This document shows, one piece after another, positions 42,236-50,548 of a DNA stretch of 64,000 nt. The notes below the pieces were generated by a model. The model had not been told where the DNA came from. It worked only from the letters and a program-made list of their open reading frames with translations, and searched no databases. The translations under genes and the position numbers were made by a program. Source of the DNA: Bordetella petrii (GTDB lineage Bacteria > Pseudomonadota > Gammaproteobacteria > Burkholderiales > Burkholderiaceae_B); assembly GCF_000067205.1 (NCBI RefSeq), contig NC_010170.1, positions 5,022,001 to 5,086,000 of the forward strand, written 5' to 3'. Each line of letters begins with the position of its first letter. Position 1 is the first letter of the stretch.

Positions 42236-42700
42236 ATGGCTACCAAGGCAGCAACCAAAAAATCAAGCAAGTCGACGAGTGATACGGCGATTGATCTGCC
42301 CAGCGAAGAAGAATTGCTGGCCATGCCCGAATCGGACTACATGAACGAACGCCAGCTGGCGTTCTTCAAGGAACGGCTCAAGCAACTCGAACAAGACATC
42401 CTGGCCAACGCCGGCGAAACCACCGAGCACCTGCGCGAAACGCAATTCGTGCCCGATCCCGCCGACCGCGCCACCATCGAAGAAGAGCATGCACTCGAAC
42501 TGCGTACCCGCGACCGCGAGCGCAAGCTGCTGAAAAAAGTGCAACAGTCCATTGCCCGCATCGACAGCGGCGAATATGGCTGGTGCGAAGAAACCGGCGA
42601 GCCCATCGGCATTCCCCGCCTGCTGGCCCGCCCCACCGCCACGCTGTCGCTCGAAGCGCAGGAACGGCGTGAAATGCGCCAGAAGCTTTACGGCGACTGA
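42236..42700 (+). CDS. dksA: RNA polymerase-binding factor DksA, zinc-ligand-poor type
   Basis: A 154-residue DksA with a coiled coil carrying the Asp-rich tip (DPADRATIEEE) and a C-terminal globular domain. In the zinc-finger positions only Cys117 remains; Thr120, Ser138 and Ala141 replace the other three cysteines of E. coli DksA, and spacing is unchanged. It therefore cannot bind zinc in the classical way. This type is common in Burkholderiales. Works with ppGpp at ribosomal and amino-acid promoters. Position beside a zinc chaperone and zur is suggestive. A terminator follows. Confidence 0.95.
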   Translation: MATKAATKKSSKSTSDTAIDLPSEEELLAMPESDYMNERQLAFFKERLKQLEQDILANAGETTEHLRETQFVPDPADRATIEEEHALELRTRDRERKLLKKVQQSIARIDSGEYGWCEETGEPIGIPRLLARPTATLSLEAQERREMRQKLYGD

Positions 42701-42728
42701 TTCCGTCCCCGCTTTTGTTCGCCTTACC

Positions 42729-42764
42729 AGGGCCGCGCCGGATTTCCGCAGCGGCCCTTTTTAT
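42729..42764 (+). terminator. Rho-independent terminator after dksA
   Basis: AGGGCCGC (42729-42736) pairs with GCGGCCCT (42751-42758), followed by TTTTATTTG. Confidence 0.88.
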
Positions 42765-42862
42765 TTGCCCCGCCCGGAGCATAATGAACGACGCGGGCCG
42801 CCACGATGCGGCTTGAAATCCGGCGCTTCGCCCTCAGCTAGGGGCTTCAAAGGAAGGAACGC

Positions 42863-43402
42863 ATGGAACAATTTCACGCCACCACCATCGTCTGCGTGCG
42901 CCGCGGCAACAAGGTTGCGCTGGGCGGCGACGGCCAGGTCACCCTGGGCAACATCGTCATCAAGGGCACGGCCCGCAAAATTCGCCGCCTGTACCACGAC
43001 AAGATTCTGGCCGGCTTCGCCGGCGCCACCGCCGACGCCTTCACCCTGCAAGAGCGCTTCGAGGCCAAGCTGGAAAAGCACCAGGGCCACCTGATGCGCG
43101 CCGCCGTCGAACTGACGCGCGACTGGCGCACCGACCGCGTGCTGCGCCGCCTGGAGGCCATGCTGATCGTGGCCGACGCCGAGCACACCCTGGTGCTTAC
43201 CGGCAACGGCGACGTGCTCGAACCCGAACACGGCCTGGCCGCCATCGGTTCGGGCGGCGCCTACGCCCAGTCGGCCGCGCTGGCGCTGCTGCGCAACACC
43301 GAGCTGTCGCCGCAAGACATCGTCAAGCAATCGCTGGAAATTGCCGGCGACATCTGCATCTACACCAACCAGAACCACGTCATCGAAACGCTGGGCGAGT
43401 AA
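42863..43402 (+). CDS. hslV: ATP-dependent protease peptidase subunit HslV
   Basis: A 179-residue HslV. The active-site Thr is exposed after removal of MEQFHA, giving TTIVCVRRG, where most HslV proteins need only Met removed; the short propeptide is common in related betaproteobacteria. GDGQVTLGN and LAGFAGATADAFTL are typical. Paired with hslU 36 bases downstream. A second proteasome-like peptidase (Anbu) is encoded at 6210. Confidence 0.97.
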   Translation: MEQFHATTIVCVRRGNKVALGGDGQVTLGNIVIKGTARKIRRLYHDKILAGFAGATADAFTLQERFEAKLEKHQGHLMRAAVELTRDWRTDRVLRRLEAMLIVADAEHTLVLTGNGDVLEPEHGLAAIGSGGAYAQSAALALLRNTELSPQDIVKQSLEIAGDICIYTNQNHVIETLGE

Positions 43403-43438
43403 GCGGCCGCCAGGCCGGCCGCAGCAAGGATTCCGCAC

Positions 43439-44773
43439 ATGTCAGCATCCACCATGACCCCCGGAGAAATCGTCTCCGAGCTCGACAAATACATCATCGG
43501 CCAGAACCGCGCCAAGCGCGCGGTGGCCGTAGCGCTGCGCAACCGCTGGCGCCGCCAGCAGGTCGAAGAACCGCTGCGCCATGAAATCCACCCCAAGAAT
43601 ATCCTGATGATCGGACCCACCGGCGTGGGCAAGACCGAAATCGCCCGGCGTCTGGCCAAGCTGGCCAACGCGCCCTTCATCAAGATCGAAGCCACCAAGT
43701 TCACCGAAGTGGGCTACGTGGGGCGCGACGTCGACACCATCATCCGCGACCTGACCGAATACTCCATCAAGCAGACGCGCGAACTCGAAATGCGCCGTGT
43801 GCGCACCCAGGCCGAAGACGCCGCCGAAGACCGTATCCTCGACGCCCTGGTGCCGCCGTCGCGCGGCACGTCAGGCGAACCCGAGCGCGGCGAAGACAGC
43901 AACGCCCGCCAGACCTTCCGCAAGCGGCTGCGCGAAGGCAAGTGCGACGACCTGGAAATCGAGATCGAAATCGCCCAGCCCGTGCCGCAGATGGACGTCA
44001 TGACTCCGCCCGGCATGGAAGAAATGGCCGAGCAGCTGCGCGGCATGTTCGCCGGCCTGGCGCGCGATAAGAAAAAACCCAAGAAAATGAAGGTGAAAGA
44101 AGCCTTCAAGCTGATCGTCGAAGAAGAAGCCGCCAAGCGCATCAACGAAGACGACCTGCGCACCGCCGCCATCGCCAACGTCGAACAGAACGGCATCGTG
44201 TTCCTCGACGAAATCGACAAGATCGCCGCGCGCCAGGAAAGCGGCGGCGCCGACGTATCGCGCCAGGGCGTGCAGCGCGACCTGCTGCCGCTGGTGGAAG
44301 GCACCACGGTCAACACCCGTTACGGCATGGTGCGCACGGATCACATCCTGTTCATAGCCTCGGGCGCGTTCCACCTGTCGCGGCCGTCCGACCTGATTCC
44401 CGAGCTGCAAGGGCGCTTTCCCATCCGCGTCGAGCTCGAATCCCTGACGGCGCAAGACTTCGTGCGCATCCTGTCCGACACCGACGCGTCGCTGATCAAG
44501 CAATACTCGGCGCTGCTGGGCACCGAAGATGTGCAGCTCGACTTCAAGCCCGACGGCATCGAACGCCTGGCCGAGCTGGCGTTCTCCGTGAACGAGCGCA
44601 CCGAAAACATCGGCGCGCGGCGCCTGTACACGGTCATGGAAAAACTGCTGGAAGAACTGTCGTTCGACGCCACCGCCAGCAGCGGCAAGACCATCACCAT
44701 CGACGCCGCGTACGTCGATGCGCAGCTCTCCGAAGCGGCCTCCAGCCAGGACCTCGCGCGCTACGTGCTGTAG
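43439..44773 (+). CDS. hslU: ATP-dependent protease ATPase subunit HslU
   Basis: A 444-residue AAA+ unfoldase. Walker A GPTGVGKT (59-66), Walker B VFLDEIDK near 254-261, the pore motif region KFTEVGYVGRDVD and sensor residues in RFPIRVELE. The C-terminus ARYVL inserts into HslV. Immediately follows hslV. Confidence 0.97.
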   Translation: MSASTMTPGEIVSELDKYIIGQNRAKRAVAVALRNRWRRQQVEEPLRHEIHPKNILMIGPTGVGKTEIARRLAKLANAPFIKIEATKFTEVGYVGRDVDTIIRDLTEYSIKQTRELEMRRVRTQAEDAAEDRILDALVPPSRGTSGEPERGEDSNARQTFRKRLREGKCDDLEIEIEIAQPVPQMDVMTPPGMEEMAEQLRGMFAGLARDKKKPKKMKVKEAFKLIVEEEAAKRINEDDLRTAAIANVEQNGIVFLDEIDKIAARQESGGADVSRQGVQRDLLPLVEGTTVNTRYGMVRTDHILFIASGAFHLSRPSDLIPELQGRFPIRVELESLTAQDFVRILSDTDASLIKQYSALLGTEDVQLDFKPDGIERLAELAFSVNERTENIGARRLYTVMEKLLEELSFDATASSGKTITIDAAYVDAQLSEAASSQDLARYVL

Positions 44774-44812
44774 CAGCCCGGGCGCCGGCGGTGGGCAGTT
44801 TCTCGCGCGGCG

Positions 44813-45136
44813 CTACTTGGTGATTTCGGTCACCACATAACGCCCGTCGCGGCGGGTGGCCGTGAAGCGAACCTTGTCGCCCGGCTTGATGCCGGCCAGC
44901 AAGGCCGGGTCGGCGCGGTATACCAGCGTCATGGCGGGCAGGTCCAGGGCCGAGATCTTGTCGTGCTTGATGGTGACCTTGCCGCCGGCCGCGTCGACCC
45001 GCCGCACTTCACCGCTGGCGGTGGCGGTGGCGGACGCTTCCTGGCTGGCCGCCCAGGCCTGCGCGGGCAGGCCGGCGCCGCCGGCCAGGACGGCCGCCGC
45101 CAGCAAACCGGCCACGACTTTGTGCACATGCTGCAT
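44813..45136 (-). CDS. CusF-like periplasmic metal-binding protein, altered site
   Basis: A 107-residue protein with a signal peptide (VVAGLLAAAVLAGGAGLPAQAWA) and an OB-like CusF/CopA-binding fold (VRRVDAAGGKVTIKHDKISALDLPAMTLVYRADP). The CusF copper ligands His, Trp, Met, Met are here His58, Leu66, Met69 and Leu71: two of the four are lost. Spacing is preserved, so it may bind a different metal or bind copper weakly. Stands alone between hslU and a cobalamin gene. Confidence 0.82.
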   Translation of the reverse strand: MQHVHKVVAGLLAAAVLAGGAGLPAQAWAASQEASATATASGEVRRVDAAGGKVTIKHDKISALDLPAMTLVYRADPALLAGIKPGDKVRFTATRRDGRYVVTEITK

Positions 45137-45278
45137 TGCGTTGCTCCTGGTGGGCGCGGCGCCCGGCAATGCCGGCGCCGCGCGTACACGCACAGGATAG
45201 CGCGTTCGCGGCGGCCCGCGCTGGCACTACACTAAGGCTTTGTTTCTTCACGCAACCACCGATCCTGGGCATTCGCGC

Positions 45279-45845
45279 ATGGGCAACCGACTTTCCGCCG
45301 TGGCCACCCGCACCGGCGACGATGGCACCACCGGCCTGGGCGACGGCACCCGCACAGGCAAAGACACGCCGCGCATCGCCGCGCTGGGCGACGTAGACGA
45401 ACTGAATAGCGTCATCGGCCTGCTGCGCACCGAAGCCCTGCCCGACGCCGTGCAGGCCGACCTGGGCGTCATCCAGAACGATCTGTTTGACCTGGGAGCC
45501 GAGCTGTGCATTCCTGGCCATGCCGCGCTGGATGCCAGCCAGCTGGCCTTCCTGGACGAGCGCCTGGCCCACTACAACGGCGGCCTGGCGCCGCTGCGCG
45601 AGTTCATCCTGCCGGGCGGCTGCCGCGCCGCGGCGCTGGCCCACCTGGCGCGCACGGTGGCCCGCCGGGCCGAGCGTTCGGTCGTGGCGCTGGGCCGGGC
45701 CGATCAGGTCAACGCCCCGGTACGCCAATACCTGAATCGCCTGTCCGACCTGATGTTCGTGCTGGCCCGCCACCTGAACGGCGCGCACGGCGCGGGCGAC
45801 GTCTTCTGGACCAGCCGGCACTCGCGGGTGCAACCCCAGGAGTAG
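45279..45845 (+). CDS. Cob(I)alamin adenosyltransferase, PduO type
   Basis: A 188-residue enzyme moving adenosyl from ATP to cob(I)alamin. N-terminal ATP motif TRTGDDGTTGLGDG, then ALGDVDELNSVIGLLR, FILPGGCRAAALAHLARTVARRAER and LNRLSDLMFVLARHLN are all typical. ATG 45279 gives the family N-terminus. No B12 biosynthesis genes adjoin. Confidence 0.94.
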   Translation: MGNRLSAVATRTGDDGTTGLGDGTRTGKDTPRIAALGDVDELNSVIGLLRTEALPDAVQADLGVIQNDLFDLGAELCIPGHAALDASQLAFLDERLAHYNGGLAPLREFILPGGCRAAALAHLARTVARRAERSVVALGRADQVNAPVRQYLNRLSDLMFVLARHLNGAHGAGDVFWTSRHSRVQPQE

Positions 45846-45879
45846 CGGGCGCCATGAGCTGCCAGCCACAGCATATTCC

Positions 45880-46941
45880 ATGAGCATCCTCGTCACCGGC
45901 GGCGCCGGCTTCATCGGTTCGAACTTCGTGCTGGCCTGGCTGGGCGGCAGCGACGAACCCGTCATCAACCTGGACAAGCTGACCTACGCCGGCCATGCCG
46001 GCAACCTGGACAGCCTGCAGGGCGACGCCCGCCATCAACTGGTGCACGGCGACATCGCCGACAACGCCCTGGTGGCCGCGCTGCTGCAGGCCCACCAGCC
46101 CCGCGCGGTGCTGAACTTCGCCGCCGAATCGCACGTCGACCGCGCTATCCGCGGGCCCGATGCCTTCATCCACACCAACGTCACGGGCACCTTCCAGCTG
46201 CTCGAAGCCGTGCGCGCCTATTGGCAGGCGCTGGGCGAACCCGCGCGCACGGGCTTTCGCTACCTGCAGGTATCCACCGACGAGGTCTACGGCTCGCTCG
46301 GCCCGCAGGACCCGCCATTCGCCGAAGGCGACCCGTACCGGCCCAACAACCCCTACTCGGCCAGCAAGGCCGCTGGCGACCATCTGGTGCGCGCGTATTG
46401 GCATACCTATGGCCTGCCGGTGCTGACCACCCATTGCCCCAACAACTACGGCCCGCGCCAGTTCCCTGAAAAACTGATTCCGCTGTTGATCCACCACGCC
46501 CTGGCGGGCCGGCCGCTGCCGCTGTATGGCGACGGTTCGCATGTGCGCGACTGGCTGCACGTGGACGACCATTGCGCCGGCCTGAGGCGCGTGCTTGAAG
46601 CCGGGGAGCCTGGCCAGGTCTACCACGTCGGCGCGGGCCAGGAACGCAGCAACCTGCAGGTGGCCCAGGCCGTGTGCGCGCTGCTCGACGCCTGGCGGCC
46701 GCGCGCCGACGGGCGCGCCCACGGCGAGCAGATCACCTTCGTGCAAGACCGCCCCGGCCATGACCGGCGCTATGCCATCGACGCGGGCAAAATTCGGCGC
46801 CAACTGGGCTGGCAGCCGGCCCACGCTTTCGACGCCGGCCTGCGCGCGACCGTGCAGTGGTACCTGGATCATCCTGAATGGGTGGCCAGCGTGGCGGGCG
46901 GCGCGTACCGCCACTGGCTGCAGACGCAGTACGCGCCATGA
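45880..46941 (+). CDS. rfbB: dTDP-glucose 4,6-dehydratase
   Basis: A 353-residue extended SDR enzyme, second step to dTDP-L-rhamnose. Rossmann motif GGAGFIGSN near the N-terminus, the Tyr-x3-Lys pair in NPYSASKAAGDHL, and STDEVYGSLG with the catalytic acid residues. Overlaps rfbD by ATGA. The rfbA gene for the first step is absent from the window. Confidence 0.95.
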   Translation: MSILVTGGAGFIGSNFVLAWLGGSDEPVINLDKLTYAGHAGNLDSLQGDARHQLVHGDIADNALVAALLQAHQPRAVLNFAAESHVDRAIRGPDAFIHTNVTGTFQLLEAVRAYWQALGEPARTGFRYLQVSTDEVYGSLGPQDPPFAEGDPYRPNNPYSASKAAGDHLVRAYWHTYGLPVLTTHCPNNYGPRQFPEKLIPLLIHHALAGRPLPLYGDGSHVRDWLHVDDHCAGLRRVLEAGEPGQVYHVGAGQERSNLQVAQAVCALLDAWRPRADGRAHGEQITFVQDRPGHDRRYAIDAGKIRRQLGWQPAHAFDAGLRATVQWYLDHPEWVASVAGGAYRHWLQTQYAP

Positions 46942-47849
46942 AGATCCTTTTGCTGGGCGCCACGGGCCAGATCGGCAATGCCCTGCGACGCACCCTGCTG
47001 CCGTTGGGCAGCATCACCGCGCCCAGCCGGGCGCAGGCCGACCTGGCCAACCTCGACGGCCTGCGGGCGCTGTTGCAGGCGCAGGTGCCTGACCTGATCG
47101 TCAATGCGGCGGCCTGCACCGCCGTCGACCAGGCAGAGAACGACCCGGCCCCGGCGCGGCGCGTCAACGCCGAAGCCGTCGCCGTGCTGGCGGCGCACGC
47201 GCGCAAAAGCGGGGCGCTGCTGGTGCACTACTCGACCGATTACGTATTCGACGGCGCTAAGCAGACGCCCTACCTGGAAACCGACGCCCCCCATCCGCTG
47301 AACGAATACGGCCGCTCGAAGCTGGCCGGCGAGCAGGCCATTGCCGCCAGCGGCTGCCGCGCCCTGGTACTGCGCACCAGCTGGGTCTACGCCGCGCACG
47401 GCCGGAATTTCGTCAAGACGGTGCTGCAACTGGCACAGCAGCGCGACGAACTGCGTGTGGTGGCGGACCAGTTCGGCGCGCCCACGTCGGCCGAATTGGT
47501 GGCCGACGTTACGGCTCTGGCGCTGGCCGCCCATCGCCGGCAACAGTTGCCCGACGGCCTGTACCATCTTTGCGCGGCCGGCACCGCCAGCTGGCACGAG
47601 CTTGCCTGCCACAGTGTGCGGCGCGCGCGCCGGCAAGGTATGGCGCTGCGCCTGCGGCCCGAGCACATCCATGCCATCGGCGCCGACGACTATCCCTTGC
47701 CCGCGCCCCGGCCACGCAACTCGCGGCTGGACACGCAGCGGCTGGCTGGCGCGCTCGGGCTGGAATTGCCCGATTGGACCCTGCACCTGGACCGCGCCAT
47801 CGACTGTCTGGCCCGGCGCGCGCCGGGCGCCTTGCCGGATACGCCATGA
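46938..47849 (+). CDS. rfbD: dTDP-4-dehydrorhamnose reductase
   Basis: A 303-residue SDR enzyme, last step to dTDP-L-rhamnose. GATGQIGNAL is the nucleotide motif; STDYVFDGAK and EYGRSKLAGEQ carry the catalytic Tyr and Lys. Coupled by ATGA to both neighbours. Confidence 0.95.
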   Translation: MKILLLGATGQIGNALRRTLLPLGSITAPSRAQADLANLDGLRALLQAQVPDLIVNAAACTAVDQAENDPAPARRVNAEAVAVLAAHARKSGALLVHYSTDYVFDGAKQTPYLETDAPHPLNEYGRSKLAGEQAIAASGCRALVLRTSWVYAAHGRNFVKTVLQLAQQRDELRVVADQFGAPTSAELVADVTALALAAHRRQQLPDGLYHLCAAGTASWHELACHSVRRARRQGMALRLRPEHIHAIGADDYPLPAPRPRNSRLDTQRLAGALGLELPDWTLHLDRAIDCLARRAPGALPDTP

Positions 47850-48391
47850 AGATCACGCCCCTGTCCATTCCCGACGTCTTGCTGATCGAGCCCGAGGTAC
47901 ACGCCGATGCGCGCGGCTATTTCTTCGAAAGCTACAACGCCGCACGCCTGCAGGCGGCGTTGGGGCGCGCGCCCATGTTCGTGCAGGACAATCAATCGCG
48001 CTCGCTGCGACACGTCGTGCGCGGGCTGCACTACCAGATCCGCCAGCCGCAGGCCAAGCTGGTGCGCGTGGTGGCGGGTGAAGTCTTCGATGTGGCGGTC
48101 GACCTGCGCCGCGCATCGCCCACCTTCGGCCAGTGGGCCGGCGCCGTGCTGTCGGCTGAAAACAAATGCCAGCTCTGGGTGCCCGAAGGGTTCGCGCACG
48201 GTTTCATGGCGCTGTCGGATGTGGCCGAGACACTGTACAAGGCCAGCGATTACTACGCACCTGCCCACGAACGCTGCGTGCGCTGGGACGACCCGGATAT
48301 CGGCATCGCCTGGCCGGCGCGGGATGATGTGATCGTGTCCGAAAAAGACCGGCGCGGCGTCGCGCTGCGCGACGCGGATACCTACGCTTAA
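47846..48391 (+). CDS. rfbC: dTDP-4-dehydrorhamnose 3,5-epimerase
   Basis: A 181-residue cupin epimerase. EVHADARGYFFESYNAARL, the catalytic His in RGLHYQIRQPQAKLVRV, and WVPEGFAHGFMALSD are characteristic. Third gene of the rfbBDC unit; a diverged copy of the intergenic palindrome follows. Confidence 0.95.
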   Translation: MKITPLSIPDVLLIEPEVHADARGYFFESYNAARLQAALGRAPMFVQDNQSRSLRHVVRGLHYQIRQPQAKLVRVVAGEVFDVAVDLRRASPTFGQWAGAVLSAENKCQLWVPEGFAHGFMALSDVAETLYKASDYYAPAHERCVRWDDPDIGIAWPARDDVIVSEKDRRGVALRDADTYA

Positions 48392-48430
48392 GACGCCAGA
48401 CGCCAGCGCCACTGAGCGCGAGATCGCGCA

Positions 48431-48524
48431 AGAGGTCAGGCTCGACAGGTGGCTGGCCCCGCTATGTGCCGCGGCCGGCCGAATTGCAGGTGCCCGGCGC
48501 CTGCGGAGCCAGGCACCTGAGGCT
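48431..48524. repeat. Degenerate copy of the dispersed palindrome between rfbC and lipA
   Basis: Contains GAGGTCAGGCTCGACAGG and, further on, AGGTGCCCGGCGCCTGCGG followed by AGCCAGGCACCTGA, variants of the TGTCAGG palindrome. It sits between the convergent rfbC and lipA genes. Confidence 0.6.
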
Positions 48525-49523
48525 TCAGTTCACGCCCGCGGCGTGCGCCTGCTGGTCGGCATGGTATGACGAGCGCACCATGGCGCCCACGGCGGCGTGC
48601 GAGAAGCCCATGGCGTAGGCTTCGCGCTCGAACATCGCGAACGTGTCGGGATGCACGTAGCGCAGCACCGGCAGATGGTGCTCGGACGGCTGCAGGTACT
48701 GGCCGATAGTAAGCATGTCGACGCCATGCTCGCGCAGGTCGCGCATGACTTGCAGGATTTCTTCGTCGGTTTCGCCCAGGCCCAGCATCAGGCCCGACTT
48801 GGTGGGCACTTCGGGGTGCAGCTGCTTGAACTCGGCCAGCAGCTTCAGCGAATGCGCATAGTCGGACCCCGGGCGCGCCTGCTTGTACAGGCGCGGCACG
48901 GTTTCCAGGTTGTGGTTCATGACGTCGGGCGGCCCGGCGTTCAGGATGGCCAGCGCGCGTTCCAGGCGGCCGCGGAAGTCGGGCACCAGCACCTCGATGC
49001 GCGTGCTGGGCGACAGCGCGCGGATGCGCGAGATGCAGTCAACGAAGTGCGCCGCGCCGCCGTCGCGCAGGTCGTCGCGGTCGACCGAGGTGATGACCAC
49101 GTACGACAGCTTCAGGGCGGCAATGGTGCGGGCCAGGTTTTCGGGCTCGCTGGCATCGAGCGGGTCGGGGCGGCCGTGGCCCACGTCGCAGAACGGGCAG
49201 CGGCGAGTGCACTTGTCGCCCATGATCATGAATGTGGCCGTGCCCTTGCCGAAGCATTCGCCGATGTTGGGGCACGAGGCCTCTTCACAGACGGTGTGCA
49301 GGCTGTGCTCGCGCAGAATGCGCTTGATGTCGTAGAAGCGCGAGCCCGGCGCGGCAGCCTTCACGCGGATCCATTCGGGTTTTTTCAGGCGCTCGGCCGG
49401 CACGATCTTGATGGGGATGCGCGCGGTCTTGGCCTGCGACTTCTGCTTCTGCGTGGCGTCGTAGGGAGCCGGCGCGGCCGCTTGCGGATCGTTCGAGGAA
49501 AGGGAGGGCTCGAGCGTGGACAT
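48525..49523 (-). CDS. lipA: Lipoyl synthase
   Basis: A 332-residue radical SAM enzyme inserting two sulfurs into octanoyl groups. Auxiliary cluster cysteines in CEEASCPNIGEC, radical SAM motif CTRRCPFC, and the RSSYHADQ end are present. About 65 residues at the N-terminus are low-complexity. Follows lipB, 64 bases apart. Confidence 0.97.
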   Translation of the reverse strand: MSTLEPSLSSNDPQAAAPAPYDATQKQKSQAKTARIPIKIVPAERLKKPEWIRVKAAAPGSRFYDIKRILREHSLHTVCEEASCPNIGECFGKGTATFMIMGDKCTRRCPFCDVGHGRPDPLDASEPENLARTIAALKLSYVVITSVDRDDLRDGGAAHFVDCISRIRALSPSTRIEVLVPDFRGRLERALAILNAGPPDVMNHNLETVPRLYKQARPGSDYAHSLKLLAEFKQLHPEVPTKSGLMLGLGETDEEILQVMRDLREHGVDMLTIGQYLQPSEHHLPVLRYVHPDTFAMFEREAYAMGFSHAAVGAMVRSSYHADQQAHAAGVN

Positions 49524-49587
49524 TCGTCACCTTCGTGATGACCGCGCCCGCGAAACCCGGCGGCACGGTCCGGGAGAAAAGGGCATT

Positions 49588-50229
49588 TTAGCGCGTTGCG
49601 CCGGCGGGCTCCGGCATAGCGGCCAACAGGCGCTCGGCCAGACGCTGGCCGACATCGACCAGATCGCGCCGCACGCCGCATGCAGCCATGTCTACAGTAA
49701 CCAGGCCTTCATAGCCGCACGGGTTGATGCCCAGGAATGGCGACAGGTCCATGTCGACGTTCAGCGCCACCCCGTGGTAGGCATAGCCATTGCGGATTTT
49801 GATGCCCAGCGCGGCGATCTTGGCCAGTTCGCCGGCCGGGCCGAGGGGCACGTAGACCCCGGGCGCGCCGGGCTTGCGGCAGGCGCCCGGCACGCCGAAA
49901 TCGTCCAGCGTGCCGATGGCCGCGTCTTCGAGCAGGCGCACGTATTCGCGCACGAACAGGCCCGCGCGGCGCAGGTCGAACAAGGTATAGGCCACCACCT
50001 GCCCCGGCCCGTGATAGGTAACCTGGCCCCCGCGATCGCACATGACCACGGGAATGGCCCCGGGGTTCAGCAGGTGTTCGGGCTTGCCGGCCTGGCCCAG
50101 CGTGTACACCGGCGCGTGCTCGCACAGCCAGACCTCGTCGGGCGTGGCCGCGCCGCGCCCGGCCGTGAAGGCCCGCATGTCTTGCCATACCGGCGCGTAG
50201 TCGGCCGGCCGGGTCAGCCACTTGATCAT
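49588..50229 (-). CDS. lipB: Octanoyltransferase LipB
   Basis: A 213-residue enzyme transferring octanoyl from ACP to lipoate-dependent proteins. Conserved RGGQVTYHGPGQ, the catalytic Lys in KIAALGIKIRNG and catalytic Cys in INPCGYEGL. Partner of lipA downstream; the DUF493 gene is 22 bases upstream. Confidence 0.96.
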   Translation of the reverse strand: MIKWLTRPADYAPVWQDMRAFTAGRGAATPDEVWLCEHAPVYTLGQAGKPEHLLNPGAIPVVMCDRGGQVTYHGPGQVVAYTLFDLRRAGLFVREYVRLLEDAAIGTLDDFGVPGACRKPGAPGVYVPLGPAGELAKIAALGIKIRNGYAYHGVALNVDMDLSPFLGINPCGYEGLVTVDMAACGVRRDLVDVGQRLAERLLAAMPEPAGATR

Positions 50230-50251
50230 GGCATGTGCCTGGCTGGCCGCC

Positions 50252-50527
50252 CTACAGGACGATGGACACCATGGGGTGCCCGTGCAGCGCGCGATACAGG
50301 TTGTCGAGCTGCTCGCGCGAGGTGGCGCGCACGGTGAAGGTCAGGCCGATGTAGTTGCCGCCCTTGCTGGGCCGCATTTCGACCGTGGCCGGATCGAAGC
50401 GCGGATCGAACTGCAGCACCACGTCGGTCATGGTTTGAGCGAAATCGGGGTGCTGCTTGCCCATGACCTTGATGGGGAAGTCAGACGGGTACTCGATCAG
50501 CGATTCTTCGGGCGGGATGGGGCGCAT
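50252..50527 (-). CDS. DUF493 (YbeD-like) protein
   Basis: A 91-residue small alpha/beta protein with SLIEYPSDFPIKVMGK and a C-terminal FTVRATSREQLDNLYRALHGHPMVSIVL. It often lies between dacC and lipB. Role unknown; possibly regulatory because of its ACT-like fold. Confidence 0.92.
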   Translation of the reverse strand: MRPIPPEESLIEYPSDFPIKVMGKQHPDFAQTMTDVVLQFDPRFDPATVEMRPSKGGNYIGLTFTVRATSREQLDNLYRALHGHPMVSIVL

Positions 50528-50548
50528 GAGAAAACTGGCCGCGTAGGC

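Noticed and set aside
42236..42700. Frameshift or sequencing error in dksA because cysteines are missing
   Set aside because: The reading frame, spacing and flanking residues are intact, and replacement of these cysteines is a known DksA variant.
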